This document shows positions 1 through 7,100 of a DNA stretch of 39,200 bases, in pieces (position 1 is the first letter of the stretch; each line of letters opens with the position of its first letter). Where the stretch lies: the IMG/VR virus record IMGVR_UViG_3300015360_001243, positions 113,999 to 153,198 of that record; one strand, given 5' to 3'. A program made the translations under genes and the position numbers. The notes under the pieces were generated by a model. It worked only from the letters and a program-made list of their open reading frames with translations, was not told the DNA's origin and made no database searches. This DNA comes from a virus.

Positions 1-1
1 A

Positions 2-244
2 GCGCTAAGTATCCATGGCCCTTTCTTTAAGAAGCGTAAACAAATTGTAGAAAATACAAGAACACTGTCGCTGACTAATCAAACTAAAAAGGCTGTGTAC
101 AATGATTGGATGGTTAATGCTTTCATTCTCAAAGAGCCAGTCGACCAGGCATATTTAGTCTTTATCAAAAGGGTAGACGGAAAAAAGCTACCCATTCCAA
201 GAGGAATTATTACAGTTCCCATTTCCGATCTGAGGTTTGACTGA
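2..244 (+). CDS. Hypothetical protein, 5'-truncated by the window edge
   Basis: An open frame enters from the left edge and ends in TGA at 242-244, giving 80 visible residues. The visible part is basic near its start (FFKKRKQ) and ends with a beta-rich stretch (AYLVFIKRVDGKK, then IITVPISDL). The stop overlaps the next ATG by one base (TGATG), which implies translational coupling with the DksA-like gene. I do not recognise the family. The start lies outside the window, so length and domain content are unknown. It is called as coding because it is open to the edge, is coupled to the next gene and carries plausible protein composition. Confidence 0.6.
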   Translation, partial: ALSIHGPFFKKRKQIVENTRTLSLTNQTKKAVYNDWMVNAFILKEPVDQAYLVFIKRVDGKKLPIPRGIITVPISDLRFD

Positions 245-597
245 TGTTTACTAAGGCATTTTTAAAGAAGATTAAAGAGCAGTTATTGCAAGAGAAAGAA
301 GTTCTATCAGGAAAGGCCGTCCATCGTGCGGATATAGACACTGACGGAGATGAGACGGATGAAGTCCAAGGAAACATGTTGATTGAATTAGAGAATCAAC
401 TTAATTCTAGGAACAATCAAAAGCTAAGTCAAATTAATGACGCTCTCAAAAAGTTAGCAGATAAAACTTACGGATTATGTCAGGAATGCGAAGAAGATAT
501 TCCGGAAAAAAGATTGCTTCTTAACCCATATTTTGTAATATGTGTCTCCTGCGCCGAAGAACGTGAAACAGAAACCAAACAAAGAAAGAGGTTCTGA
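244..597 (+). CDS. DksA/TraR-family zinc finger protein
   Basis: A 117-residue protein with an N-terminal helical region and a C-terminal four-cysteine zinc finger (C79, C82, C100, C103). The pattern GLCQEC, then KRLL, then NP, then CVSC is typical of DksA/TraR proteins. Family members bind in the secondary channel of bacterial RNA polymerase and change initiation at selected promoters. DksA has a DxxDxA motif at its coiled-coil tip; here D36 and D39 sit at the matching place (DETDEV), with Ala replaced by Val. Length is between TraR and DksA. GAGG at 232-235 lies 8 bases before the ATG. The family call rests on the finger; an effect on host polymerase is inferred. Confidence 0.85.
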   Translation: MFTKAFLKKIKEQLLQEKEVLSGKAVHRADIDTDGDETDEVQGNMLIELENQLNSRNNQKLSQINDALKKLADKTYGLCQECEEDIPEKRLLLNPYFVICVSCAEERETETKQRKRF

Positions 598-599
598 AA

Positions 600-1184
600 T
601 TGAATACCATTGTAACTGAAACAACTGAACATGGCGAAATGCCAGTTGATGTTTATCAAAAACTATCTAACGATCGTATTCTTTTCATCTGCCATGAAAT
701 TGATGACCATCTGGCGGCAGATATTACCGCAACTTTGTTATTGAAAGATTCGGAAGATTCAACTAGAAAGATCACTTTATTTATCAATTCACAAGGTGGA
801 GACGTTCGAAACGCTTTCATGATTTGTGATATGATGGGAATGATTGAAGCTCCTATCGAAACAGTCTGCATCGGAGCTGCCATGAACGAGGCCGCTTTGA
901 TTCTTGCCTCGGGCACACCCGGTTGCCGCTTTGCCACCAAGAACGCAATCATCGCCTCTAGTCAACTTTCCCACGATTATTTCTCGCGAGGCAATTTAAC
1001 TGACGCTAAGAAGTTACTTGATTTGAGCTTAGGTGATAACAAGCGAATGATGGAGCTTCTATCACGAACTACTGGCAAGACTATGAAGCAAGTGACTGCC
1101 GATTTTGATCGTCAGGTGTTTATGACTTCTCAGCAAGCCGCTCGTTATGGTTTAATTGATAAAGTTGTTACATTTAGTAAATAA
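600..1184 (+). CDS. ClpP-like protein with all three catalytic residues replaced (ClpR-type)
   Basis: This 194-residue protein has the ClpP fold pattern: FINSQGGDV near residue 62, the CIG strand and helix at 90-105, and a C-terminal AARYGLIDKV. By alignment with canonical ClpP by eye, the nucleophile Ser is N96 (CIGAAMNEAA), the catalytic His is S121 (IIASSQL), and the catalytic Asp is Q172 (DRQVF). It should therefore have no peptidase activity. It lies directly before an intact ClpP gene, an arrangement reminiscent of the ClpR/ClpP mixed rings of cyanobacteria and plastids. The start is TTG at 600, behind AGAGG at 587-591; an ATG at 631 is the alternative. A structural subunit role is inferred. 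Confidence 0.85.
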   Translation: MNTIVTETTEHGEMPVDVYQKLSNDRILFICHEIDDHLAADITATLLLKDSEDSTRKITLFINSQGGDVRNAFMICDMMGMIEAPIETVCIGAAMNEAALILASGTPGCRFATKNAIIASSQLSHDYFSRGNLTDAKKLLDLSLGDNKRMMELLSRTTGKTMKQVTADFDRQVFMTSQQAARYGLIDKVVTFSK

Positions 1185-1193
1185 GGTAAGACT

Positions 1194-1778
1194 ATGAAGA
1201 ATCATGATCATGAACCGATGCGCGCCCCGCTCTTAATGGGGTATGCTGACACGTATGTCAAACTGGCTAAAAACCGTATCCTATTTGTTGCTGAAGGCGT
1301 TGATGATACTATGGCGGCCCAATTGTCTGCCATGTTACTATATTTAGATAATGAAGATCATGATAATCCAATTGAAATGTATATTCATTCCAATGGTGGG
1401 CATGTAACCGGATTGGCCAATATCTATGACGTCATGCAAATGATTAAAGCGCCTATCAAAACTGTTTGTATTGGTAAGTGTTACTCAGCCGCCGCAGTCT
1501 TGCTTGCTGCCGGAACGAAGGGCATGCGCTATGCCTTTAGGAATTCCAGCGTAATGATTCATGGAATCCAGTTTGGTTTCCCTATTCCCGGTCATGATAT
1601 GACGAGTTCTAAGAGTTATTTTGATTTTGTCAATAGCAATAATGATAATATTATGAAAATGTTAGCATCTCATACCGGGCATACTTTGGAAAAGGTAAAG
1701 GCCGATTGTAAGGAAGATGTTTGGTTGACGGCTGAAGGAGCTAAAGCTTACGGTATTATTGACCATATTGTTGGTTAA
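1194..1778 (+). CDS. clpP: ATP-dependent Clp protease proteolytic subunit (S14 family)
   Basis: A 194-residue ClpP with an intact serine-protease triad: S98 (CYSAAA), H123 (VMIHG) and D175 (KEDVWLTA). It also has the IHSNGGHV strand at 64-71 and the closing AYGIIDHIV. ClpP forms two stacked heptameric rings that degrade proteins fed by ClpX or ClpA. No Clp ATPase is seen in this window, so a host unfoldase may be used. The inactive paralogue lies 9 bases upstream, and the two proteins share length and many positions, suggesting a duplication. Some phage S14 enzymes serve as prohead proteases; the length and canonical motifs favour ClpP proper, but no capsid gene is visible to test this. Confidence 0.92.
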   Translation: MKNHDHEPMRAPLLMGYADTYVKLAKNRILFVAEGVDDTMAAQLSAMLLYLDNEDHDNPIEMYIHSNGGHVTGLANIYDVMQMIKAPIKTVCIGKCYSAAAVLLAAGTKGMRYAFRNSSVMIHGIQFGFPIPGHDMTSSKSYFDFVNSNNDNIMKMLASHTGHTLEKVKADCKEDVWLTAEGAKAYGIIDHIVG

Positions 1779-1800
1779 ATAGAATTTGTTGTGGAGTGAC

Positions 1801-1830
1801 AGAGGCCCTTTTGGGCCTTTTGTCGTTTTA
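1801..1830 (+). terminator. Rho-independent terminator after the clpP pair
   Basis: AGGCCC (1803-1808), a TTTT loop and GGGCCT (1813-1818) form a perfect six-pair stem. It can be extended by one G-T and one A-T pair, and a T-rich tail follows (TTTTGTCGTTTT). It sits 22 bases after the clpP stop and marks the end of the upstream operon. It also argues against starting the next gene at the TTG at 1786, which would place the stem inside the coding region. Confidence 0.8.
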
Positions 1831-1872
1831 GAATTCAAATTAGGTGGAATAGCAATATTTTCCTATATCTTT

Positions 1873-3447
1873 ATGCTTAAAGTGGCCCGTAAACCATCTA
1901 CAGATCCGGTTCAGGAGAAGTTGAGGAACAATAAAGCCTTGTGGAACAAGGAAATTTCTGTTTTCATCAACGACCTAATCCATTTGAAAAAGACGATGAA
2001 TGGCTGGCCCTCCAAGTTCTATCAAGAGAAATCTTTTATTAAGGAACCTATTCCTGCTGATCCTGTTAGCATTTTAGGAGTTTTAACGGGCGACTTCCAA
2101 GAAATTGCTCAAAAGGGCAATGGCATCGTTCAAGAGCAATTGAATTATGCTAAGACTCGCCGTAAGAAACAACCAAAGCAACTAAATTTACCATTAGGTC
2201 AACCACAGCCTAAGCCAACGACAGAGCCAGCGGCTCCGGAGCCAGATTTGTCACAACAACTTGCCCTTCCTAGTGTAGCTTCTCAAGAATCTGATTTAGT
2301 TAAAGTAGCATCTAAATTTGAAGATAAGTACTCTTTTGAAAAAGAGGCTTCTAACGTTTTCACTCGTTTCTTTACGAAATTATTTAATCCAACTATTGGA
2401 TTTGGAGATAAAGCAGATCTACGTAGAGCCAGAATGGCTATGTTGGATTCCGCCGCCACTTCCTATAAAGGTCTTGCATATTTTCAAGCAACAGTCGTTA
2501 AATCTTCTAAAGATAGTATTCATGTCGCTCAAAAGCAACTTGATGAAGTGTGGAACAATTGGAATTTAGTATCTAAACCTTATGCCATTTTTAAAGCTAG
2601 TAAATCTATCAATGCCCCAGATAAAGGCGGTACGATTGAATCACTAATCAATAAAGATAATGATACAGAAGAAAAAATTCTTGAAAAAACTCACGAAGGA
2701 TTAGAAGATATTTCTCCTGAAGAGGCTGCTGAAGAAGTATCAGAACAAAGCAATAGACCACGTTCTCCTCAAGTAGATCCTATCTACAGGTTAGAGGTTG
2801 TTAAGAATATGGCCGCCGACTACAGGAATTACTATCCACTTTTAGCTTCCTATAATCTTGATGGTGGTGGATATCTTTACGAACTCGATGCTGCCGTTGA
2901 TAAGCTTGTTGCTACTAAAGGGAAAGTTATAACCCCAGATTTTAATATGTTCTATGAAAAGGCTGTTAGATATAGTAATCAAGAATTAGGAACTACTGCT
3001 AATAGTTTTAGGGAAATGGTTAGTCAACTAAAGGCCCGCGCTAAACAACAGTTGAAACCACAACCTGCTATCAAGCCTGTACCAGTTACTCCTGCTGTTG
3101 TTGAAGATGCTCCACCAGATACTTTAGATCCAACAAAAACTGCAATGGAAAAAACTGCTCAAAAATTCCTACAAAAGTGGTTTGGCAAAACCAGACATCA
3201 ACTCAGTATGTTTGATAAAACATCTTCTAATAGACTTAATTGTTTTAAGATGGCAGAAGAATTAAGAAAAGAAATTAATAACATAATGAATGAGTTAGAA
3301 AAGGGTCTTGATCAAGAGAAATTAGATCCGCTTATGAAGAACGCTCAAAGTAAAATGACTATTTTAAGAGGCTTGATGAGATCATTACATTTATCTCTTC
3401 AATTAGCTGAGAAATCTAAGAAGCCCCAAAAACCTAAGAAGAAGTAA
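1873..3447 (+). CDS. Hypothetical helical protein with Pro-rich linkers
   Basis: I do not recognise this 524-residue protein. It alternates helical segments with Pro/Gln/Glu-rich linkers (around residues 115-150, 295-310 and 400-420) and ends in a lysine-rich tail (KSKKPQKPKKK). Two segments, near residues 170-190 and 425-445, share a pattern of Lys, Ala, Phe and Trp (EKEASNVFTRFF and KTAQKFLQKWF), possibly a degenerate repeat. There is no signal peptide or clear membrane span. I chose ATG 1873 rather than TTG 1786 because the longer frame runs through the terminator at 1801-1830. No good Shine-Dalgarno precedes 1873, so the start is uncertain. The linkers would fit a virion-associated or scaffold protein, but this is a guess. 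Confidence 0.75.
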   Translation: MLKVARKPSTDPVQEKLRNNKALWNKEISVFINDLIHLKKTMNGWPSKFYQEKSFIKEPIPADPVSILGVLTGDFQEIAQKGNGIVQEQLNYAKTRRKKQPKQLNLPLGQPQPKPTTEPAAPEPDLSQQLALPSVASQESDLVKVASKFEDKYSFEKEASNVFTRFFTKLFNPTIGFGDKADLRRARMAMLDSAATSYKGLAYFQATVVKSSKDSIHVAQKQLDEVWNNWNLVSKPYAIFKASKSINAPDKGGTIESLINKDNDTEEKILEKTHEGLEDISPEEAAEEVSEQSNRPRSPQVDPIYRLEVVKNMAADYRNYYPLLASYNLDGGGYLYELDAAVDKLVATKGKVITPDFNMFYEKAVRYSNQELGTTANSFREMVSQLKARAKQQLKPQPAIKPVPVTPAVVEDAPPDTLDPTKTAMEKTAQKFLQKWFGKTRHQLSMFDKTSSNRLNCFKMAEELRKEINNIMNELEKGLDQEKLDPLMKNAQSKMTILRGLMRSLHLSLQLAEKSKKPQKPKKK

Positions 3448-3448
3448 T

Positions 3449-3856
3449 ATGGAAAACGGATTTATCTTTTTAGACACTAATGTATTTCCAACTCTTTTTG
3501 CTATTTCAGAAGAAGAGCAAGCTAAAGGTTTAATGAAGAGAGACTGGCCACCTCCAGTTATGTCTTTCATTTACGGTTCTCCTAGAGTCACTCAGTTTTG
3601 GATGAAGAATACTCCAAGCCCTCTTGATATTATTTTTTCTTGCAATGGTGTTATTACGCAAATCTGTAGAGGGGAACCCTGGTCTACGGATCTAGTTGGA
3701 GATTATCGACCAAGTGACTTGGTGGTAGAGTTACCATTTGGCACGGCTCTTGCATCCGGTATCAAGGTAGGACACAAGGTAGGCTTGGTCAAACCCACGT
3801 ACGACGAATTGAAAAGAATTGTTGCCGCCAAATATAACGGTATTATAAAAATTTAA
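3449..3856 (+). CDS. DUF192-family protein
   Basis: A 135-residue protein matching the DUF192 (COG1430) pattern in order: EEEQAKGLMKRDW near residues 21-33, FIYGSPRVTQFWMKNTPSPLD at about 45-64, an II-F strand with Ile-Thr-Gln-Ile, and VVELPFGTALASGIKVGHKV near 100. The FWMKNT-PLD core is diagnostic. The molecular function of the family is not established; members are small beta-rich single-domain proteins, often exported in bacteria. This copy has no signal peptide, so it would be cytoplasmic or virion-associated. It follows the upstream gene by one base and is probably co-transcribed. Confidence 0.85.
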   Translation: MENGFIFLDTNVFPTLFAISEEEQAKGLMKRDWPPPVMSFIYGSPRVTQFWMKNTPSPLDIIFSCNGVITQICRGEPWSTDLVGDYRPSDLVVELPFGTALASGIKVGHKVGLVKPTYDELKRIVAAKYNGIIKI

Positions 3857-3896
3857 GGTCCTTGCCTTCATTATTTTTATGATTACTATGTGAAAC

Positions 3897-4883
3897 ATGG
3901 ATGCAATTCATGACTTCAACCACATTCTCAAGTCTTTCAATATTAAGGCTACCTGTGTCAACTACAGTCAGGTAGATAGCTATTTCTATTATGATTTGAA
4001 GCTTAATCCGAATGCTAGGGTTCGAGATATCCAGAAGTATAGCGATGAGATCTCTCTTGCGCTCAAGACTCCTTGTAAGCCTAGCGTTAAGGTACTTCAT
4101 AGCGAGGGAGTTGTCCGCTTGGAATTTGCTGGTCCCCGGACGAAGGTGCTCAAGCTATTTGATTATTTTACTAACGATAAGGTTCCTACCGGCCAAATTA
4201 ACTGTCTGTTGGGACAAACTGTTGAGGGTCAGAGAATGTGGATGGACTTAGCGACTAATCCGCACATGCTTATCTCTGGAACCACTGGCTCTGGAAAGAG
4301 TGTTCTTCTTCACAACATTATCGCCAACTTGTTGAACTACAACAATGTTGATCTATATCTTATCGATCCTAAGAGGATTGAATTTTCGGGGTATGAGAGT
4401 ATTGAAAAAATTAATGTTTCATACACCTATGAAGATGCGGTCTCTTTGCTTGAGGGTATGCTCCAAGTAATGGAAGATCGATACAATAGAATGAGACTGG
4501 GACAGAATCCTGCGTCTATCAAACCGATAGTTATTATTATCGACGAATTTGCAGACCTCATTTTACAAGACAAGAATGATGTGTTCTACACTTCACTTTG
4601 TCGATTGGCACAGAAATGTAGGGCTGCTAAGATTCATATTGTCCTGGCTACTCAACGTCCCTCTGTCAATATCATCAACGGTGTCATTAAAGCTAACTTT
4701 CCGGCTCGTATCGCATGTCGAGTGGCCAGCCATGTTGACTCTAAAGTTATTTTGGATTCTTCAGGGGCTGAAAATTTGCTTGGCAAGGGCGATGCTCTTG
4801 TTCGTGACAACTCTAGGTTCTTAGAACGATTTCAGATTGCATATACAGATGCGGCTGAAGTCTGTTCTATATTCGGTGTATAA
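3897..4883 (+). CDS. FtsK/SpoIIIE-type DNA translocase motor
   Basis: A 328-residue protein consisting only of the soluble motor. An alpha-type subdomain (about 25-85) precedes the RecA-like ATPase with Walker A GTTGSGKS (128-135), an IDPKR strand, Walker B IIIDEFAD (213-220, with D216 and E217), the ATQRPS segment and a closing LLGKGDAL. These match cellular FtsK closely. FtsK motors form hexamers that pump double-stranded DNA. The membrane domain and the C-terminal gamma domain that reads KOPS sequences are missing. In a phage it could move or resolve genome concatemers, or serve packaging, but it is not a terminase by sequence. No clear ribosome binding site precedes ATG 3897. Its stop overlaps the next ATG (TAATG). 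Confidence 0.92.
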   Translation: MDAIHDFNHILKSFNIKATCVNYSQVDSYFYYDLKLNPNARVRDIQKYSDEISLALKTPCKPSVKVLHSEGVVRLEFAGPRTKVLKLFDYFTNDKVPTGQINCLLGQTVEGQRMWMDLATNPHMLISGTTGSGKSVLLHNIIANLLNYNNVDLYLIDPKRIEFSGYESIEKINVSYTYEDAVSLLEGMLQVMEDRYNRMRLGQNPASIKPIVIIIDEFADLILQDKNDVFYTSLCRLAQKCRAAKIHIVLATQRPSVNIINGVIKANFPARIACRVASHVDSKVILDSSGAENLLGKGDALVRDNSRFLERFQIAYTDAAEVCSIFGV

Positions 4884-6229
4884 TGGAAGCTAGCTCTCAT
4901 AATTTATTGGATATTGATTCGCTTATCGAAGAATTCTTAGAGAAGCATGCAAAAGGTATTCAAACTATTCATCGCGTCTATCATCATGATAGCAATGAAT
5001 TAGGTGTTCGTGCGTTCGTAGCCGAATTAATGGAAGAGTTAAGGACGGGCTGCGTTACCTTCTTGAATAAGGATTCACCCATCGACGAGTTGAATCCTTA
5101 TCTCTTTTATATTGTCAATGCTGTTGCCAAGAAAAAAGCAGCTCCGCAAGTTAAAAAAATAACTGAATATCTATGCCCCGGTTGTCTTTTTTTAGGTAAA
5201 GAAAATCTAACAACTATGGTTAACAAGTTGTTTCGTTGTGACGATTGTGAGGGCGAATTAAAGGCAACTACTGATCCAAAGAAAGTGTTGTTCTTTAGAA
5301 CTTTTTTCAAACACAACAAAGCCGGCTATCATTGCGGGGAGTGCTCTAGATTTATTCCACATCCTTTGGATGAGGCGCCAATTATTTCGTGCCCCTACTA
5401 TGATTGTTGTTTTGTGGGCTCTTGGTCGTCTCTTGGGAGGATGCATCACCCCACTTCTCAGAGTAATGCCGAGGTGGTTACCCTTGACGCTTCATTAAAA
5501 AATGGAAGCACGTTCAAGGATATGGTGGCCTCTGAAGGGCCCGATGCTCAGGTACAAATGGAGAATGAAGAAGACCTAATTAACAAGGTCTCCATTTTGA
5601 GAAACGTGATTGATTCTCAAAGCAATAGCGTTTCTTATAGTAGTTCTGATTTTACTATCAAACACAAGCATTTAGTCTATGAAGCTTTCGCTAACCTACT
5701 CAAAAAATACCCTCAAGATATAGTTGATTACCTTTTTAACGGAAGTTATAATGGGTTTCAACATAGAGTATTTCAAGAATACATTAGACTTTTAGAGTGC
5801 TCATTGCCGTTTTCATTTAAGAAGGCTGGTGAAATGCAAATAGTTTCATCTCTATTAGATAATAACTTGAATTTATTTGATGGTATTAGTGTGTTTAATG
5901 GAGCAGTAAATGATAAGATGTCCATTAAGAATGAAACAAAAGAATTTTACATTGGTGGGCGTAAAGGAACTATCGCAAAGCCATTTTATATTGGTAAATT
6001 GTTGAGTGTAGCGGATGCAAAAACAAAAGATCCATTAAATGATCATGTGGTTGGTTACAGTTTTTCCAAAATTAAGATGCGGGATATAGTACCTGGGACT
6101 GAAGTAGTGGTCTCACATTTACGAGTACCCCCTCATTACCAAATGGGAGGGATGGTTTACGTCAATAGAATTCGTAAAAAGATTGTGGACCGTGCTCAAT
6201 CTTTACTAACCAAGAGCATCGATGATTAA
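4883..6229 (+). CDS. Multi-zinc-site protein, possibly transcription-related
   Basis: A 448-residue protein. The N-terminal ~95 residues are helical and include ELNPYLFYIVNAVAKK, which loosely recalls sigma-factor region 2. A cysteine-rich middle follows with CPGC (about 97-100), CDDC, CGEC and CPYYDCC, the last after a RFIPHP segment. This looks like two zinc ribbons. The C-terminal half is mixed, ending in a basic beta-rich section with VVVSHLRVPPHY. I cannot assign a family. A role in transcription or DNA binding is possible from the ribbons but unproven. It is translationally coupled to the FtsK-like gene upstream and overlaps the next gene by 8 bases. Confidence 0.75.
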   Translation: MEASSHNLLDIDSLIEEFLEKHAKGIQTIHRVYHHDSNELGVRAFVAELMEELRTGCVTFLNKDSPIDELNPYLFYIVNAVAKKKAAPQVKKITEYLCPGCLFLGKENLTTMVNKLFRCDDCEGELKATTDPKKVLFFRTFFKHNKAGYHCGECSRFIPHPLDEAPIISCPYYDCCFVGSWSSLGRMHHPTSQSNAEVVTLDASLKNGSTFKDMVASEGPDAQVQMENEEDLINKVSILRNVIDSQSNSVSYSSSDFTIKHKHLVYEAFANLLKKYPQDIVDYLFNGSYNGFQHRVFQEYIRLLECSLPFSFKKAGEMQIVSSLLDNNLNLFDGISVFNGAVNDKMSIKNETKEFYIGGRKGTIAKPFYIGKLLSVADAKTKDPLNDHVVGYSFSKIKMRDIVPGTEVVVSHLRVPPHYQMGGMVYVNRIRKKIVDRAQSLLTKSIDD

Positions 6230-6665
6230 AGAATATAAACCTCAAATAATTAAAGTTCGTCTATCTACACCTATAATGGCGCGCACACGATGCAAATATT
6301 GCGCAGGACTTCCTGAAATATATTACTTTTTAAGAAATCCCACAATGTGGTTTAGTCCTAGAAGAGCGCTAGACCAAGCCGCTTATATTAAGCAGCTTCT
6401 GGAAATTATTAGGAAGCATGGATTTATGGATGAACCGAAGCAATTTACTTCGGTTTCCTTTCTATCACATGATGTTATATACGCCAAGTACCGCCCCCGC
6501 ATGCATCGCACGCTTGGCAGTAATGCAGCATTTGATATTGTAGAGTTTTTAACTTGCGCTTGTATGCGAAGCTCTTGGGCTTTTTCAGATAAGTCCGTTA
6601 GCAATAGACCGGAAATTACCTGTCGAAAAGCTAAGGGGAGATTCCCAACTAAATTTGAGTTTTAG
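6222..6665 (+). CDS. Hypothetical small zinc-binding-like protein
   Basis: A 147-residue basic protein that I do not recognise. It has an early RCKYC pair (C24, C27), an Arg/Trp-rich middle, and a later CAC with another Cys near the C-terminus. These could complete a zinc site. It starts inside the last codons of the upstream gene (8-base overlap), which is typical of co-translated phage genes. Its stop overlaps the stop of the convergent minus-strand gene by 4 bases, so the two transcripts meet tail to tail here with no terminator visible. Confidence 0.65.
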   Translation: MIKEYKPQIIKVRLSTPIMARTRCKYCAGLPEIYYFLRNPTMWFSPRRALDQAAYIKQLLEIIRKHGFMDEPKQFTSVSFLSHDVIYAKYRPRMHRTLGSNAAFDIVEFLTCACMRSSWAFSDKSVSNRPEITCRKAKGRFPTKFEF

Positions 6666-7069
6666 AAGTGTAATATATTGAGCTTATTTTTAACCTGAGA
6701 CTCAAGAGTATTAAAGTCATCAGCTAATTCTTCGAATAATTTCCATTGTCTATCGATTAATTTATAGCAAGAGTAGTAAGATAACCTAGCTATAGTATCA
6801 TAGTAATCTTTGCTGGCGTGATGAAGGTGGCTTGGGGCTAAAGTATTGGCGAAAAAAATCCAATCCCCTAAATTCTGGTAGGTTAAAAAATCTTGATTGT
6901 TACGGGCTTGCGCAAACAGGATGGTGACACTATCTTTACTGAGATCGAATTGCGCGGATTTGTATTTTCCGTAAATGCTAATAATGTAAGCTTTGGTGTC
7001 TCGATGACACTCTAGATCAGTTAGTAATTCTTCGAATAAGTTTGTAATGTTCTTGTGAGCAATATCCAT
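6662..7069 (-). CDS. Conserved-looking hypothetical protein on the minus strand
   Basis: One of only two minus-strand genes in the window. The product (135 residues from the ATG at 7069) is acidic to neutral and aromatic-rich, with CHRDTKAYIISIYGKYK near the start, DLSKDSVTILFAQA, then FLTYQNLGDWIFFA and a closing FEELADDF. This is unlike a random shadow frame, and the + strand has no competing gene between 6665 and 7101. A longer form starts at 7117, 16 residues upstream, behind an AGGAG-like site (complement of 7125-7129) but inside topA. I prefer 7069 because the extension overlaps the topA start. I recall similar proteins in other phages but cannot state a function. Confidence 0.75.
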   Translation of the reverse strand: MDIAHKNITNLFEELLTDLECHRDTKAYIISIYGKYKSAQFDLSKDSVTILFAQARNNQDFLTYQNLGDWIFFANTLAPSHLHHASKDYYDTIARLSYYSCYKLIDRQWKLFEELADDFNTLESQVKNKLNILHF

Positions 7070-7100
7070 TGAAATATATGAGAATATTGATGGAGTATAT

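Noticed and set aside
600-1778. The ClpP-like pair as prohead maturation proteases
   Set aside because: The length, motif spacing and intact triad of the second protein match housekeeping ClpP, and no portal or capsid gene is adjacent. The possibility is not fully excluded.
1786-1872. A TTG start giving the 1873 gene 29 more residues
   Set aside because: The extension would translate through the rho-independent terminator and lacks a ribosome binding site.
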